64,000 nt of DNA, from NCBI GenBank assembly GCA_049334165.1, contig JBEGHD010000016.1, one strand, 5' to 3'. The stretch comes from JBEGHD01 sp049334165. GTDB lineage: Bacteria > Bacteroidota > Bacteroidia > Flavobacteriales_D > Sanyastnellaceae. Within the stretch, counting starts at the first letter, position 1; each line of letters begins with the position of its first letter. Positions 1 through 8,823 of the stretch are shown one piece after another. Made by a program: the position numbers and the translations under genes. Under the pieces are notes generated by a model that made no database searches, had not been told where the DNA came from, and saw only the letters and a list, made by a program, of their open reading frames with translations.

Positions 1-1
1 C

Positions 2-706
2 CAAAAGCCCGAATTCGATAAATCAGCTCTAAACGATCTGCAGACTTCGAACCTCGAGGGAGTTGAACTCTCGTTCGATATTGAAAATGTACCCGACCAA
101 AACTGGAATGCAACCTGGGAAGAAAATTTTTCTCCGATAGATGTAGACGGGAAGTGTTACATCAGAGCGCCATTTCACGAGGCTCCCAAAGAAGGAGTGC
201 TGGACTTGATCATCCAACCTCAAATGTCCTTCGGCACCGGCCACCACGCCACTACCTTTTTGATGGCCAAAAAACTCATGGCAATAGACCTTCAATCGAA
301 AGCCGTTTTGGACATGGGCTGCGGAACTGGCGTTCTGGCAATTTTAGCGCAAAAGCGTGGCGCGTCAAAGGTATTGGCTGTAGATATCGACCACTGGTCT
401 TATGAGAACACGATAGAAAATGCGAAACTCAATGGAGCCGAATCAATTGAAATTCTGGAAGGCGGAGTGGAGCAAATCCGTGGAAGAAAGTTTGATGTAA
501 TAATTGCCAACATCAACCGGAATGTGTTGGTCAACGATATGTCCGCTTACGTTGCAACGCTCAACACTGGCGGGTATCTTCTACTCAGTGGGTTTTTCAC
601 GGTCGACAATCAAATTTTGGAGAAAGCCTGTGCCGAACACGGTTTGCAAAAAGTTGGAGAAGAGGAAAAAGACACCTGGTCACTTTTGCATTTTGCCAGG
701 AGCTAG
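2..706 (+). CDS. prmA: Ribosomal protein L11 methyltransferase, 5'-truncated by window edge
   Basis: SAM-dependent methyltransferase that modifies ribosomal protein L11 in the cytoplasm. The reading frame is open from base 2, so the true start lies before the window. The visible part carries the family hallmarks in order: NWNATWEENFSPI about 35 codons in, the substrate loop QMSFGTGHHATT, the SAM-binding glycine motif LDMGCGTGVLAILA, and ANINRNVL, the PrmA version of the NPP-type catalytic motif. The C-terminus ends at a TAG at 704-706. An 80-100 bp gap separates it from the next gene, which has its own possible promoter. Function is known from the family; the sequence match is clear. Confidence 0.95.
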   Translation, partial: QKPEFDKSALNDLQTSNLEGVELSFDIENVPDQNWNATWEENFSPIDVDGKCYIRAPFHEAPKEGVLDLIIQPQMSFGTGHHATTFLMAKKLMAIDLQSKAVLDMGCGTGVLAILAQKRGASKVLAVDIDHWSYENTIENAKLNGAESIEILEGGVEQIRGRKFDVIIANINRNVLVNDMSAYVATLNTGGYLLLSGFFTVDNQILEKACAEHGLQKVGEEEKDTWSLLHFARS

Positions 707-780
707 TTTCGCCTGACAGGTGAGTATAAATTTTTAACAACTTGTCGAAAATCCCCTACACGCTAGCAGCAGATTTTCCG

Positions 781-788
781 TTACTTTG
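781..788 (+). promoter_or_regulatory. Possible Bacteroidota -7 box (TTACTTTG)
   Basis: TTACTTTG is one base from the Bacteroidota -7 consensus TAnnTTTG and ends 21 nt before the ATG at 810. No convincing -33 TTTG is visible at the normal distance, so this is tentative. Confidence 0.3.
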
Positions 789-809
789 GTCAAAACACAC
801 GGGAAAATC

Positions 810-3800
810 ATGTCAAAGTCGATTCTACTTTTAGCAGTTTCTGTTTTTCTTTTTTCAATCGTAAATGCTCAATCGAGGAAGGAGTTTACGCACAGTGCCG
901 AAACTTATATCGAGGAGTTATCAGACTTCATGAGTGACTCAAAAAAGCGCGAAGGAAAAGATCTGGTAGAAGACAAGTTTGAACCGATTTTCCTCTCTGG
1001 AGCTTTTTCAGCAGAAGACTACGAGGTTGTGTTTACTCTTTCGGATCGAATGCTGGAGGAACGCCACAAAGCCTATCCAGAATTCGAGAACCTGATCCAT
1101 TCTTTGATGGCTCTTTCCCAAAAGGAAGATTTTTCACAAAAGCTTAAAGAGTGGAGTGCTTTTCTCATAGAGATGATGGAAGACAGAAGGGCCGATCGCT
1201 TTGTTACCGATGTGTTAGCCAACAGCCGGGCACTTTTCGAGGAAGATATTTTCTTTCAATCGCGTGCAGTGGAGTGGAAGTCATCGTCAAAAGATTACCG
1301 CTTTGTGATCGACTCCTTGCCAAAAATTGAAATCGAAAATCACATGATTACCTGCTATTCCAAAGGTGACAGTTTGAGGATTTTCAATACAAGTGGATTT
1401 TATGCTCCTACAGAAGAAAAATGGTACGGATCGAAAGGAAAGGTAACCTGGGAGCGGGCCGCGCTCGACACGCAATCGACTTATGCTACCTTCAATGATT
1501 ACGAGATTACCCTTAAGAGCCCGAGTTTCATTGTGGACTCTGTGACGTTCTACAACTCCTTTTTCGATCAGCCGCTTATCGGGCAACTAACCGAAAAGGT
1601 TTTGGCAACCAAAGGGCCGGAGGATGCCTCTTATCCGCGATTTGAATCGTACAACCAAAGATTGAAAATTCGCAATATCGTTGAAGGTGTGCATTACGAT
1701 GGTGGTTTCACTATGGCTGGTTCTAAACTCTACGGCTCGGGAACTCTGGAAGATCCCGCAACCATGACTTTCATGAGGGAAGACATGCCGTTCTTGCACG
1801 CCAAAGCACTTGAGTTTGTGATTCGCCCTGATCGATTTACCTCTTCAAACACTGAAGTCACAATCACGCTCGAAGAAGACAGCATTTTTCACCCCAACCT
1901 GAATCTCAAATTTTCGAAACCAAACCGACAGCTGGTACTTTTACGAACTGATGAAGGTACTTCTCGCAGTCCGTACTACAACTCTTACCACGAGCTCGAA
2001 ATGCACTTCGAAGCATTTTACTGGAACATCGATGACCCGCTAATCAGGATGGGCGCGCTCGAAGGGAGTACGCAGCGACAGGCTTACTTTGAGTCGGATC
2101 GATTTTACCGCGAGCAGCGCTACGATGAACTAATGGGGATGAGCATGACCAATCCGCTCATCGAAATTCTCGACTACACAAAAGAGTACAACACAGAGCA
2201 ATTCACGGCCAAAGATCTTGCGCATTTTCTGCGGATTTCTTCAGAGCAAATTCACATGATGCTCATCAATCTAAACAACCAGGGTTTCGTGAACTACGAC
2301 ATCGAGTCTCGATTTTGCGTAGTTAAAGAAAAGCTTCACAACTACGTTATGGCCAGTGCTGGACGCGAAGATTACGATGTGCTTCAGTTTGGATCTCAAG
2401 TGAGAAGCGGTCCAAATGCACAACTCAACCTGCTCAACAATACCTTGTTGATGAAAGGAATTGACCGTGTGGCATTGAGCGACAGTCAGCAGGTTTCGAT
2501 TTACCCGAGAGATCAGGAGTTGATTATGAGTAAGAACCGCGACTTCAAGTGCGGTGGAAAGCTTCAGGCAGGTAACCTCGAGTTTTACGGAAGTGAATAC
2601 CAGTTTTCTTACGATGATTTTCAGTTTGATCTGGCCAATGTGGACTCCTGTAGAATTTATGTAGAAGATCCTGAGTCGCCCAAAGATCGCTATGGTAATC
2701 ACAGGCTGAGGAGAGTGAAGAACGTGATTGAGGGAATTGCCGGGACGCTAAAAATTGATGCTCCTACGAACAAAGGCGGTGTGCACTCGCAGTACTATCC
2801 GCAGTTTCCAATTTTCAATGCTTCAAAGGAAAGCTACGTTTATTACGACAGCAAAGGAATTCAGGATGGAGCGTACAACCGTGATGAGTTTTACTATCAA
2901 ATCGAGCCGTTTACGATCGACAGCCTCGACAACTTTGACAAAGATGAGCTCAACCTTGAAGGAGTATTTGTCTCTGGTGGTATTTTTCCCGACATTCATG
3001 AGCCACTTGGTCTTCAGCCGGATTACTCACTTGGTTTTGTGAAAGAAACACCGGAAGGCGGCTATCCGGCTTATGGCGGAAAGGCGAATTTTAATAACGA
3101 CATCAGGCTCGACTACAACGGACTTCAGGGTGATGGCGATTTAACCTATCTCACTTCACTGGCGAGCTCAGAGAACTTTGTCTTTTTCCCGGATTCTACC
3201 AAAGGAACCACCAACAGCTTTGTAAACAACGAACAAGGCGGTAACATGAACGTCCCAAAAGTTAGGAGCGATGTAGTGGAGCTTTCCTACTATCCTACCG
3301 ATGACTTCCTGGTGGCTGACTCTAAAGACAAACCCATCGACTTTTTTGAAAAAGAAGCCACACTTGATGGTAGCCTGAAACTTTCGCCAGCCGGAATGAC
3401 TGGTGAAGGCGAAATGAAATTTTCCGGAGCATTCCTCAATTCGGATTTGTTCGATTACACAACCAGAAAAATTCTTGCCGATACCAGCGATTTCAGACTT
3501 TCTCAGGCGGACATGTCCAATCTCGCATTTCAGACAACCAACGTAAATTCCGAGATTAACTTCGATGAGCGCGTTGGTAATTTCGAATCGAATGGCGATG
3601 AAACTACAGTGGAGTTCCCTGCTAACCAGTACATCTGCTACATGGATCGCTTCAAGTGGTTTATGGATGAAAACGAAATGGAGCTGGCCTCAGATCGAAA
3701 AATCAAAGACGACTTCGTGATCGATACAGACGAAGGAAAGGCAGCTTCGAACTTCTTCTCGGTTAATGAGATGCAAGATTCGCTGAACTTCCTTGCGCCC

Positions 3801-5276
3801 AAGGCGATATACGATATCAAAAACACAGTCATTCGAGCCAACAAGGTGAAGTTTATCACGGTGGCAGATTCTAAAATCACACCCGACAGTGGAAAAGTAG
3901 TGATCCGTGAAAGAGCGAAAATGGATCCATTGCAAAATGCCACGATCGTATCGAACTACGTAACACAGTACCACCGCATTTTCGATGCTACGGTTGAAAT
4001 CCGAGGGCGAAAAGAGTACAAGGCCGAAGGCGACTACGCCTACACCGACATGAACAAGCGCGAGCAGGTTTTCCACTTCAACGAGATTAGTGTAGACTCT
4101 ACCCTGCAAACGGTTGCTGAAGGCCATGTGGCTCAGGAAGATGGATTCATGCTGAGTCCTTTCTTCGAATACTTTGGACAAATTAATCTGGAGGCTAACC
4201 GGAAGGATTTGGAGTTTGAAGGTGGTGTCCGGATTCTTCATACTTGCGATGAGGTGGAGCGAAACTGGCTCGAGTTTGAATCAGTTATCGACCCCAACGA
4301 GATTTACATTCCAGTAGACACCAACATGCGCGATAACATGTCGCAGAGACTCGGTGCTGGCGTGATGTACTCGCCCAATGTGCCAATCGAACTTTACGGG
4401 ACTTTCCTCAGCAAAAAGAAAGACAACAAGGATGTTGGGTTAATTTCTGCCTACGGCTATCTGCACTACGACCAAAACAGCAAACAGTACATGGTGGGTG
4501 CAAAAGAGAAAATCAAGCAGCCAAAGCTCCCGGGCAACATGATCTCGCTCAAAACGGAGAGTTGCAAGATTACCGGTGATGGAAATATTGAGCTTTACGA
4601 AGAGCTCGGTGCCGTGGACATCGATCCGGTTGGATTTGTGACTCACGACATCAAATCCAATGAGACCACAGTGAAAGGCGCTGTTGGAGTAGATTTCTTT
4701 TTTGATCAGAAAATCTTGAAGAGTCTGGCTGAAAAAGTGAAAGGCTGGAGCGGTTTGCAAAACGTAGATATCGCCAAAACCCAGTACGAAAAGAGCATTC
4801 AGGAAAAGCTCGGCCTGGAAGAGTCTGACGAACTCATCTCAGAGTTGAGCCTGAAAGGTGAAATCAAGAAACTTCCGGATGCTCTCAATCAGGCATTTTA
4901 TCTGGCGGATGTGACTTTTAAGTGGAGCGAGGAAGACGAGTCATACATTTCTGAAGGTCCGATAGGAATTGCTTCGATGGGCGAGACACAGATTTTCCGA
5001 TACGTGAAAGGAAAAATCGAAATTGTAAAGTCGCGCAGCTACGATGTTTTCAGAATGTACTTTGAGCTCGATGCCGCTAACTGGTATTACATCGAATACA
5101 AAAACGAGATTCTGACAGTAACTTCTTCTGACGAGGAATTGCTAACGGCCATCAACGAACTTGATGCAGACGACAGGAAATTCAAAGACGATGACGGCAA
5201 CAAATTCAGTTTCATGACATCGATGAATCAGCGACTTCGCCAACGATTTATCGAACGGTTTGATGAATTCAAATAA
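810..5276 (+). CDS. Very large exported protein of unknown function (about 1488 aa)
   Basis: I do not recognise a named family. The ATG at 810 is preferred over a TTG at 786 because it places a clean signal peptide (hydrophobic run LLLAVSVFLF, cleavage near VNAQ) at the N-terminus. The protein is therefore exported, yet it has no T9SS sorting domain and no obvious beta-barrel C-terminus; it ends RFDEFK. After a helical N-terminal part (about residues 20-150) the rest is rich in alternating short strands with recurrent phrases of the kind 'x-F-x-G-x-G', reminiscent by eye of OstA/LptA-like stacked beta repeats. Around residues 459-512 there is a helix-helix-strand stretch that resembles a winged helix. 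A long single gene between prmA and a convergent PabC-like gene; no operon partners on this strand. Assignment to OstA-like folds is inference only. Confidence 0.85.
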   Translation: MSKSILLLAVSVFLFSIVNAQSRKEFTHSAETYIEELSDFMSDSKKREGKDLVEDKFEPIFLSGAFSAEDYEVVFTLSDRMLEERHKAYPEFENLIHSLMALSQKEDFSQKLKEWSAFLIEMMEDRRADRFVTDVLANSRALFEEDIFFQSRAVEWKSSSKDYRFVIDSLPKIEIENHMITCYSKGDSLRIFNTSGFYAPTEEKWYGSKGKVTWERAALDTQSTYATFNDYEITLKSPSFIVDSVTFYNSFFDQPLIGQLTEKVLATKGPEDASYPRFESYNQRLKIRNIVEGVHYDGGFTMAGSKLYGSGTLEDPATMTFMREDMPFLHAKALEFVIRPDRFTSSNTEVTITLEEDSIFHPNLNLKFSKPNRQLVLLRTDEGTSRSPYYNSYHELEMHFEAFYWNIDDPLIRMGALEGSTQRQAYFESDRFYREQRYDELMGMSMTNPLIEILDYTKEYNTEQFTAKDLAHFLRISSEQIHMMLINLNNQGFVNYDIESRFCVVKEKLHNYVMASAGREDYDVLQFGSQVRSGPNAQLNLLNNTLLMKGIDRVALSDSQQVSIYPRDQELIMSKNRDFKCGGKLQAGNLEFYGSEYQFSYDDFQFDLANVDSCRIYVEDPESPKDRYGNHRLRRVKNVIEGIAGTLKIDAPTNKGGVHSQYYPQFPIFNASKESYVYYDSKGIQDGAYNRDEFYYQIEPFTIDSLDNFDKDELNLEGVFVSGGIFPDIHEPLGLQPDYSLGFVKETPEGGYPAYGGKANFNNDIRLDYNGLQGDGDLTYLTSLASSENFVFFPDSTKGTTNSFVNNEQGGNMNVPKVRSDVVELSYYPTDDFLVADSKDKPIDFFEKEATLDGSLKLSPAGMTGEGEMKFSGAFLNSDLFDYTTRKILADTSDFRLSQADMSNLAFQTTNVNSEINFDERVGNFESNGDETTVEFPANQYICYMDRFKWFMDENEMELASDRKIKDDFVIDTDEGKAASNFFSVNEMQDSLNFLAPKAIYDIKNTVIRANKVKFITVADSKITPDSGKVVIRERAKMDPLQNATIVSNYVTQYHRIFDATVEIRGRKEYKAEGDYAYTDMNKREQVFHFNEISVDSTLQTVAEGHVAQEDGFMLSPFFEYFGQINLEANRKDLEFEGGVRILHTCDEVERNWLEFESVIDPNEIYIPVDTNMRDNMSQRLGAGVMYSPNVPIELYGTFLSKKKDNKDVGLISAYGYLHYDQNSKQYMVGAKEKIKQPKLPGNMISLKTESCKITGDGNIELYEELGAVDIDPVGFVTHDIKSNETTVKGAVGVDFFFDQKILKSLAEKVKGWSGLQNVDIAKTQYEKSIQEKLGLEESDELISELSLKGEIKKLPDALNQAFYLADVTFKWSEEDESYISEGPIGIASMGETQIFRYVKGKIEIVKSRSYDVFRMYFELDAANWYYIEYKNEILTVTSSDEELLTAINELDADDRKFKDDDGNKFSFMTSMNQRLRQRFIERFDEFK

Positions 5277-5302
5277 AAGTGAAGAAACAGAGGGGAAAAT
5301 CG

Positions 5303-6151
5303 CTAAACCACTTCGGTCACACGGTCGTTTAGTAGGTTGGTGATTTTTCTGGCTGTGTCGTTGAAGTAGCGTTTGGTGCGGTAGCTACTTACCCATTGCA
5401 CTCCACGCACTGCGTTGGTGAGAAAAATCTCATCAGCTGCAAGTAAGTGCTGCGGTGAAAGGCTGCACTCGTAAACTTTTATGCCAGCGTCCAGTGCCAC
5501 GTTAATTACTTCCATCCGCATAGTTCCGGCAATGCATCCGTCATTGAGTCCTGGTGTGTAGAGCACACCGTTGCTCACAATAAAGATGTTCGAAGTAGTA
5601 GCCTCGATGATGCCGTTTTTAGTATTTTGAATTAGAGCGTCATCAATGTTTTTTTCTCTCGCGAAAAGTGCCGCCTGAATGTAGATCTCACAGTTGACAG
5701 ATTTGTAAACGCTGAGAGGCGTAATTTGCTTTTGAATATCAGGGAAAATGTCGACTTTCTTTCCGTGACCGTTTAGCTCAAAAAGGTTATTGTCCATCGG
5801 GAAAGCCTCAATTACATATTCTGCCTCGTTGTCTTTTGGCAGGTAGTAGCCACCGGATGAGCGAGAGAAGGTAACTCGAACGCGGCCTCCTTCTCGTATT
5901 TCGTTTTTGTCTATCAACTGCTGAATTTCATCGCGCCATTTTTCCAAACCAAATCCTTCCGGAGCTTTCATTTTGTATGCCTTCAAACTGTCTTTTACTC
6001 TTTCGAAATGCCCCAGAAGAAAACACGGCTTGCCATTAATAACGCGGATAGTTTCGAAAAAACCATCTCCGTATCGAAAAGCGCGGTTCTGACAGCTAAT
6101 TGTAGGTTGGCTACTGTCGAGGTATTTTCCTTTGTAAAAAACGTAGTTCAT
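5303..6151 (-). CDS. Aminotransferase class IV (PabC / branched-chain aminotransferase-like)
   Basis: PLP enzyme of fold type IV. At 282 residues it matches 4-amino-4-deoxychorismate lyase (PabC) and D-amino-acid/branched-chain aminotransferases. Visible landmarks: the N-terminal NRAFRYGDGFFETIRV, the Schiff-base lysine in SVYKSVN (K150), the conserved glutamate in IIEATTSNIF (E183), and the phosphate-binding GCIAGTMR segment. Strong similarity to the PabC layout (FRYGDGFFET) makes folate biosynthesis the favoured role, but class IV members are hard to separate by eye. It lies 9 bp downstream of the HAD phosphatase gene on the same strand, so the two are probably cotranscribed. The 3' end faces the convergent giant gene. 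Confidence 0.85.
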   Translation of the reverse strand: MNYVFYKGKYLDSSQPTISCQNRAFRYGDGFFETIRVINGKPCFLLGHFERVKDSLKAYKMKAPEGFGLEKWRDEIQQLIDKNEIREGGRVRVTFSRSSGGYYLPKDNEAEYVIEAFPMDNNLFELNGHGKKVDIFPDIQKQITPLSVYKSVNCEIYIQAALFAREKNIDDALIQNTKNGIIEATTSNIFIVSNGVLYTPGLNDGCIAGTMRMEVINVALDAGIKVYECSLSPQHLLAADEIFLTNAVRGVQWVSSYRTKRYFNDTARKITNLLNDRVTEVV

Positions 6152-6160
6152 TTTTCGTTG

Positions 6161-6640
6161 TCAAAGTTGGGGCACTACATCTAGCAATGGTGCATTGGTT
6201 TCGATTTTTATTCCTTTCACGCCAGCTCCGGCTCCGGCCTCGAGGTCGCGATCTTTGTCACCTATAATAAAGGACTTTTTGGGGTCGATATTGTAGCGAG
6301 CGACAGCTCTTTCTACCATTAGGCTACCAGGCTTTCTGGAGAGTGATTTCCCAAAATTGTCGTGGTGGGGAGAAAAGTAAATGGCCGTGATCTCTACTCC
6401 GTTCTTTTTACACTCTTCCACAAAGAATTTGTGGATTTCCCTTACGTTTTCCTCGGGATAAATTCCTTTGGCAATTCCACCCTGATTAGTTATCAAAATC
6501 AGTTGATAGTCCTTTCTCCTCATTTCCTGAAGCGCTTCCATCACCGTTGGTAAAATGTGAAACTCCTCTAAGCTCGTTGTGTAATCTCCGGGATCGTGGT
6601 TGATTACCCCATCGCGGTCCAAAAAAATCGCTTTGTTCAT
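6161..6640 (-). CDS. HAD-IIIA phosphatase, GmhB-like, zinc cysteines replaced
   Basis: Small HAD phosphatase of the GmhB (heptose 1,7-bisphosphate 7-phosphatase)/histidinol-phosphatase type, 159 residues. Motif I FLDRDGVIN (D8, D10), motif II LITNQGG, motif III lysine in SRKPG and motif IV GDKDRD are all present, so the hydrolase should be active. The zinc loop is odd: GmhB proteins bind Zn with Cys-x-His and Cys-x-Cys (CPHH...CxCRKP), whereas here it reads SPHH...SLSRKP, with Ser at 90, 99 and 101. Substrate is therefore uncertain. First gene of a likely two-gene unit with the PabC-like gene. Confidence 0.85.
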   Translation of the reverse strand: MNKAIFLDRDGVINHDPGDYTTSLEEFHILPTVMEALQEMRRKDYQLILITNQGGIAKGIYPEENVREIHKFFVEECKKNGVEITAIYFSPHHDNFGKSLSRKPGSLMVERAVARYNIDPKKSFIIGDKDRDLEAGAGAGVKGIKIETNAPLLDVVPQL

Positions 6641-6789
6641 CGGCTATTCTAAATTCGGCTTAAAGGTAGTAAAATGGGCAACTGAAGAAAAAAACAAAGC
6701 GACACAAGCTTTGGTGAAAAACACCTTTCACTCAGTTAGAGGCTAAATTGAATCATCTTTAGTATTATTATGCTCAATCACAAGATTTA

Positions 6790-7446
6790 ATGACAGACAA
6801 GCAAATCCACTTATCCTCAACTGAAGCACTTTTTGTTTTCCACCCGAATCGTTGCACTAGTTTGGAGTTATTGCAGTTGGCGATTTCTAGTCTTGTAGTC
6901 AATCGAGTTATCAGGTTGAATTGTGAGCATAAAACAATTCACAGAAAACGAGCTGGTAGTATCAGAAGACATTTTTTCTACTTGTCATTAGCTGAGACTG
7001 AAAATGATACTGAATTTTCTTCTTTCGAAAACCTAATAGTTTCTCAACTTGGAGAAAGGCAGATTCTGCTCCAACACTTTATTAAGGAGCTGGATAAAAA
7101 GTTGAATGGAATTGAAGTTTTTAAGAGCTATGTTTTTGATTCTCTAAGGGCAAAAAGTCTTGTATGGAGTTCATTCAGTTTTTTTGGTCTGATAACTCCA
7201 CGGTACTCACTTCGGAAAGATGGTAAATTCCTTCTTGAAGAGTTAAAGAGAAGATTTGATAATCGGAGGTTTGAGGATCCAACATTTCATCTCGTTTCTG
7301 TCGACCCCGAAGTCCGCGTTCTTGAAATGAGTGAAATGAAAGAGCTGCCAGAAGATCTAAGAGATTTGAGGTTGATGAGCTCATCAGACTGGAAAAGTGC
7401 CGCTACAGCTTCAGGTTTGGACCCACGAGGTTTTTTGCCAATTTAG
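6790..7446 (+). CDS. Hypothetical protein, 218 aa
   Basis: Not recognised. The protein has no signal peptide or clear transmembrane segment. An N-terminal alpha/beta-like part (about 1-75) is followed by a basic loop (HKTIHRKRAGSIRRHFFYLSLAE), a long amphipathic helix region (about 80-120) and a C-terminal part with charged residues around PEVRVLEMSEMKELPEDLRDL. A short intergenic region with AT-rich promoter-like sequence precedes it and a possible 35-codon ORF follows at 7470. Codon pattern and length support a real gene. Confidence 0.65.
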   Translation: MTDKQIHLSSTEALFVFHPNRCTSLELLQLAISSLVVNRVIRLNCEHKTIHRKRAGSIRRHFFYLSLAETENDTEFSSFENLIVSQLGERQILLQHFIKELDKKLNGIEVFKSYVFDSLRAKSLVWSSFSFFGLITPRYSLRKDGKFLLEELKRRFDNRRFEDPTFHLVSVDPEVRVLEMSEMKELPEDLRDLRLMSSSDWKSAATASGLDPRGFLPI

Positions 7447-7469
7447 CCGAAGCAAACTAAGTAAATCAG

Positions 7470-7577
7470 ATGGCTCAAAACCGAAAGACGAAAAGAGAAA
7501 AGAAAAGGTCCAAAGTTGGCAGAATTGTGACAGGCCTGTTGGATTTTCTTGACTCAGTGATTTCTTCCCTGACCTAG
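7470..7577 (+). CDS. Possible micro-ORF, 35 aa, basic N-terminus and hydrophobic C-terminus
   Basis: ATG at 7470 opens a 35-codon frame starting MAQNRKTKREKKRSK, then GRIVTGLLDFLDSVISSLT and TAG at 7575-7577. It begins 23 bp after the stop of the 218-residue gene on the same strand. The composition (highly basic 15 residues followed by an amphipathic/hydrophobic helix of about 18) is unlike random translation, but no homologue is known to me. Its last four bases overlap the end of the convergent thioesterase gene. It could be a small membrane-active or RNA-binding peptide, or chance. Confidence 0.3.
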   Translation: MAQNRKTKREKKRSKVGRIVTGLLDFLDSVISSLT

Positions 7578-8014
7578 TCCCAATATCCGACTTCCTCATT
7601 GAGCGGTTTTTTCGAATAGGCAAAAACGCCACTTCCCTTACCTACAAGTTTGCCATCAACGGTGAGCACACTTTTGGCCATTAGCTCTCTTCCTTCTTGA
7701 GAAACGAATCTTCCGGTGGCTACAACTTCACCATCGGTGATTGGTCTCAAGAACTGGATTTCATAACTCTTAGTCAACAGGAAAGTATCTCGAACCTTTG
7801 TAGCTGCAGCAAAATAAGCCGAGTCATCGAGGAGTTTGAAGTAGATGGCACCGTGAAGGCCTCCGCCAGCGTGAAATAGCTTTTTGTCGATCGGGTAGTG
7901 GATCTCACAAAACCCATCTTCAATCTTCATCTCCGAGCGCACAAAAACATCCTGATTGATGGGCGCTTTCAAATACATGTTTTTCAATTTCTCGAAATGC
8001 TCCTGGTCGGTCAT
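7574..8014 (-). CDS. PaaI-family thioesterase (hotdog fold)
   Basis: Single hotdog domain of 146 residues, expected to hydrolyse acyl-CoA thioesters. The core helix motif HAGGGLHGAIYFKLLDDSA is the PaaI/YbgC-like active-site helix with the conserved Gly and Asp; strands LTKSYEIQFLRPITDGEVVATG follow. Substrate cannot be told. The gene lies 6 bp downstream of the VOC-family gene and is probably cotranscribed with it. Confidence 0.85.
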   Translation of the reverse strand: MTDQEHFEKLKNMYLKAPINQDVFVRSEMKIEDGFCEIHYPIDKKLFHAGGGLHGAIYFKLLDDSAYFAAATKVRDTFLLTKSYEIQFLRPITDGEVVATGRFVSQEGRELMAKSVLTVDGKLVGKGSGVFAYSKKPLNEEVGYWD

Positions 8015-8020
8015 GTCAGC

Positions 8021-8689
8021 TCAGTTTGTTTCGGCAAATTTATGACCGTCAAATTGAATTGTTTGCTTTTGCTGACCTGAATTAATCTCCAAATTGAATG
8101 GAGCTGGTTTTGAAGGAATTTCTGTTGGCATCCAGTTGCGGTCGGTCGGCACCAAAATGATCAGGCCATGCGCATCTCCCACTGCAGTAAACGAATCGCT
8201 GAAGTCTGAATACTCACTCAAACCAGTGAGTTCCTTTAGCTCTTTTCTGAGCTCAGGAAGCCGATCAGTTGGAGCACCAATTTCGGACAATTCAGTAATT
8301 AGACGAGGGTGAAAAGGTTCTTCTGAGGCATTGCTGAGCGTATGCCTGGCAATAAACTCGAGGATGTTACCATCTGCATCGGTAAAGTAAATGGCGTGAG
8401 CATCCCAGTTGGCAAAGTGCACCACCCGATCTCCTTTGTAGTCAAATAAATCGACTTTACCGGAGAGCCATTCTAGTGCTTGCTCATGAAGATTTTCTGG
8501 AATGTTAAAAGCAAAATGATAAGGTGTAAATTCTCCTTTTAGCTCTTCAAAAACTAATTCACTATTTCCACACTGGACTATCAGGGTCTTGTCGTTTGGA
8601 GTGGAAGTTTGTAACCCTAAGATGTTTTCGTAAAACGATTTTTGATCTGAAACTGACTGACAGAGCAGGGTGAGTTTACTTAATTCCAT
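8021..8689 (-). CDS. VOC (glyoxalase/dioxygenase-fold) family protein
   Basis: A 222-residue vicinal-oxygen-chelate protein. The first half carries the beta-alpha-beta-beta-beta module: KLTLLCQSVSDQKSFYENILG, ...PYHFAFNIPENLHEQALEWL, ...AHAIYFTDADGNILEFIARH, with metal-ligand-like His in PYHFAF and Glu in LEFIA. The second half (about 130-222) appears to be a degenerate second module (GDAHGLIILVPTDRNWMP). Function unknown; members include lyases, dioxygenases and binding proteins. Upstream partner of the thioesterase gene. Confidence 0.8.
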   Translation of the reverse strand: MELSKLTLLCQSVSDQKSFYENILGLQTSTPNDKTLIVQCGNSELVFEELKGEFTPYHFAFNIPENLHEQALEWLSGKVDLFDYKGDRVVHFANWDAHAIYFTDADGNILEFIARHTLSNASEEPFHPRLITELSEIGAPTDRLPELRKELKELTGLSEYSDFSDSFTAVGDAHGLIILVPTDRNWMPTEIPSKPAPFNLEINSGQQKQTIQFDGHKFAETN

Positions 8690-8823
8690 GTCGAAATGTT
8701 GATAAGCTTGTTCAAATCCTGTAGCACAAAAGGCCCTTTAATTCTACAATTTTGCGTTTCTTAGTTGGCGCTAAATACAGCGTAAACCTTTTGTAAATCC
8801 ACATACGGAAAAAGACTTTTTTA

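Noticed and set aside
29..295. 88-residue frame opposite prmA
   Set aside because: Lies antisense to a clearly conserved gene; composition is not protein-like.
786..809. TTG start for the giant exported protein
   Set aside because: Adds eight residues before an already complete signal peptide; the ATG at 810 is better.
2271..2702. 143-residue minus-strand frame
   Set aside because: Antisense shadow of the giant exported protein; no motif.
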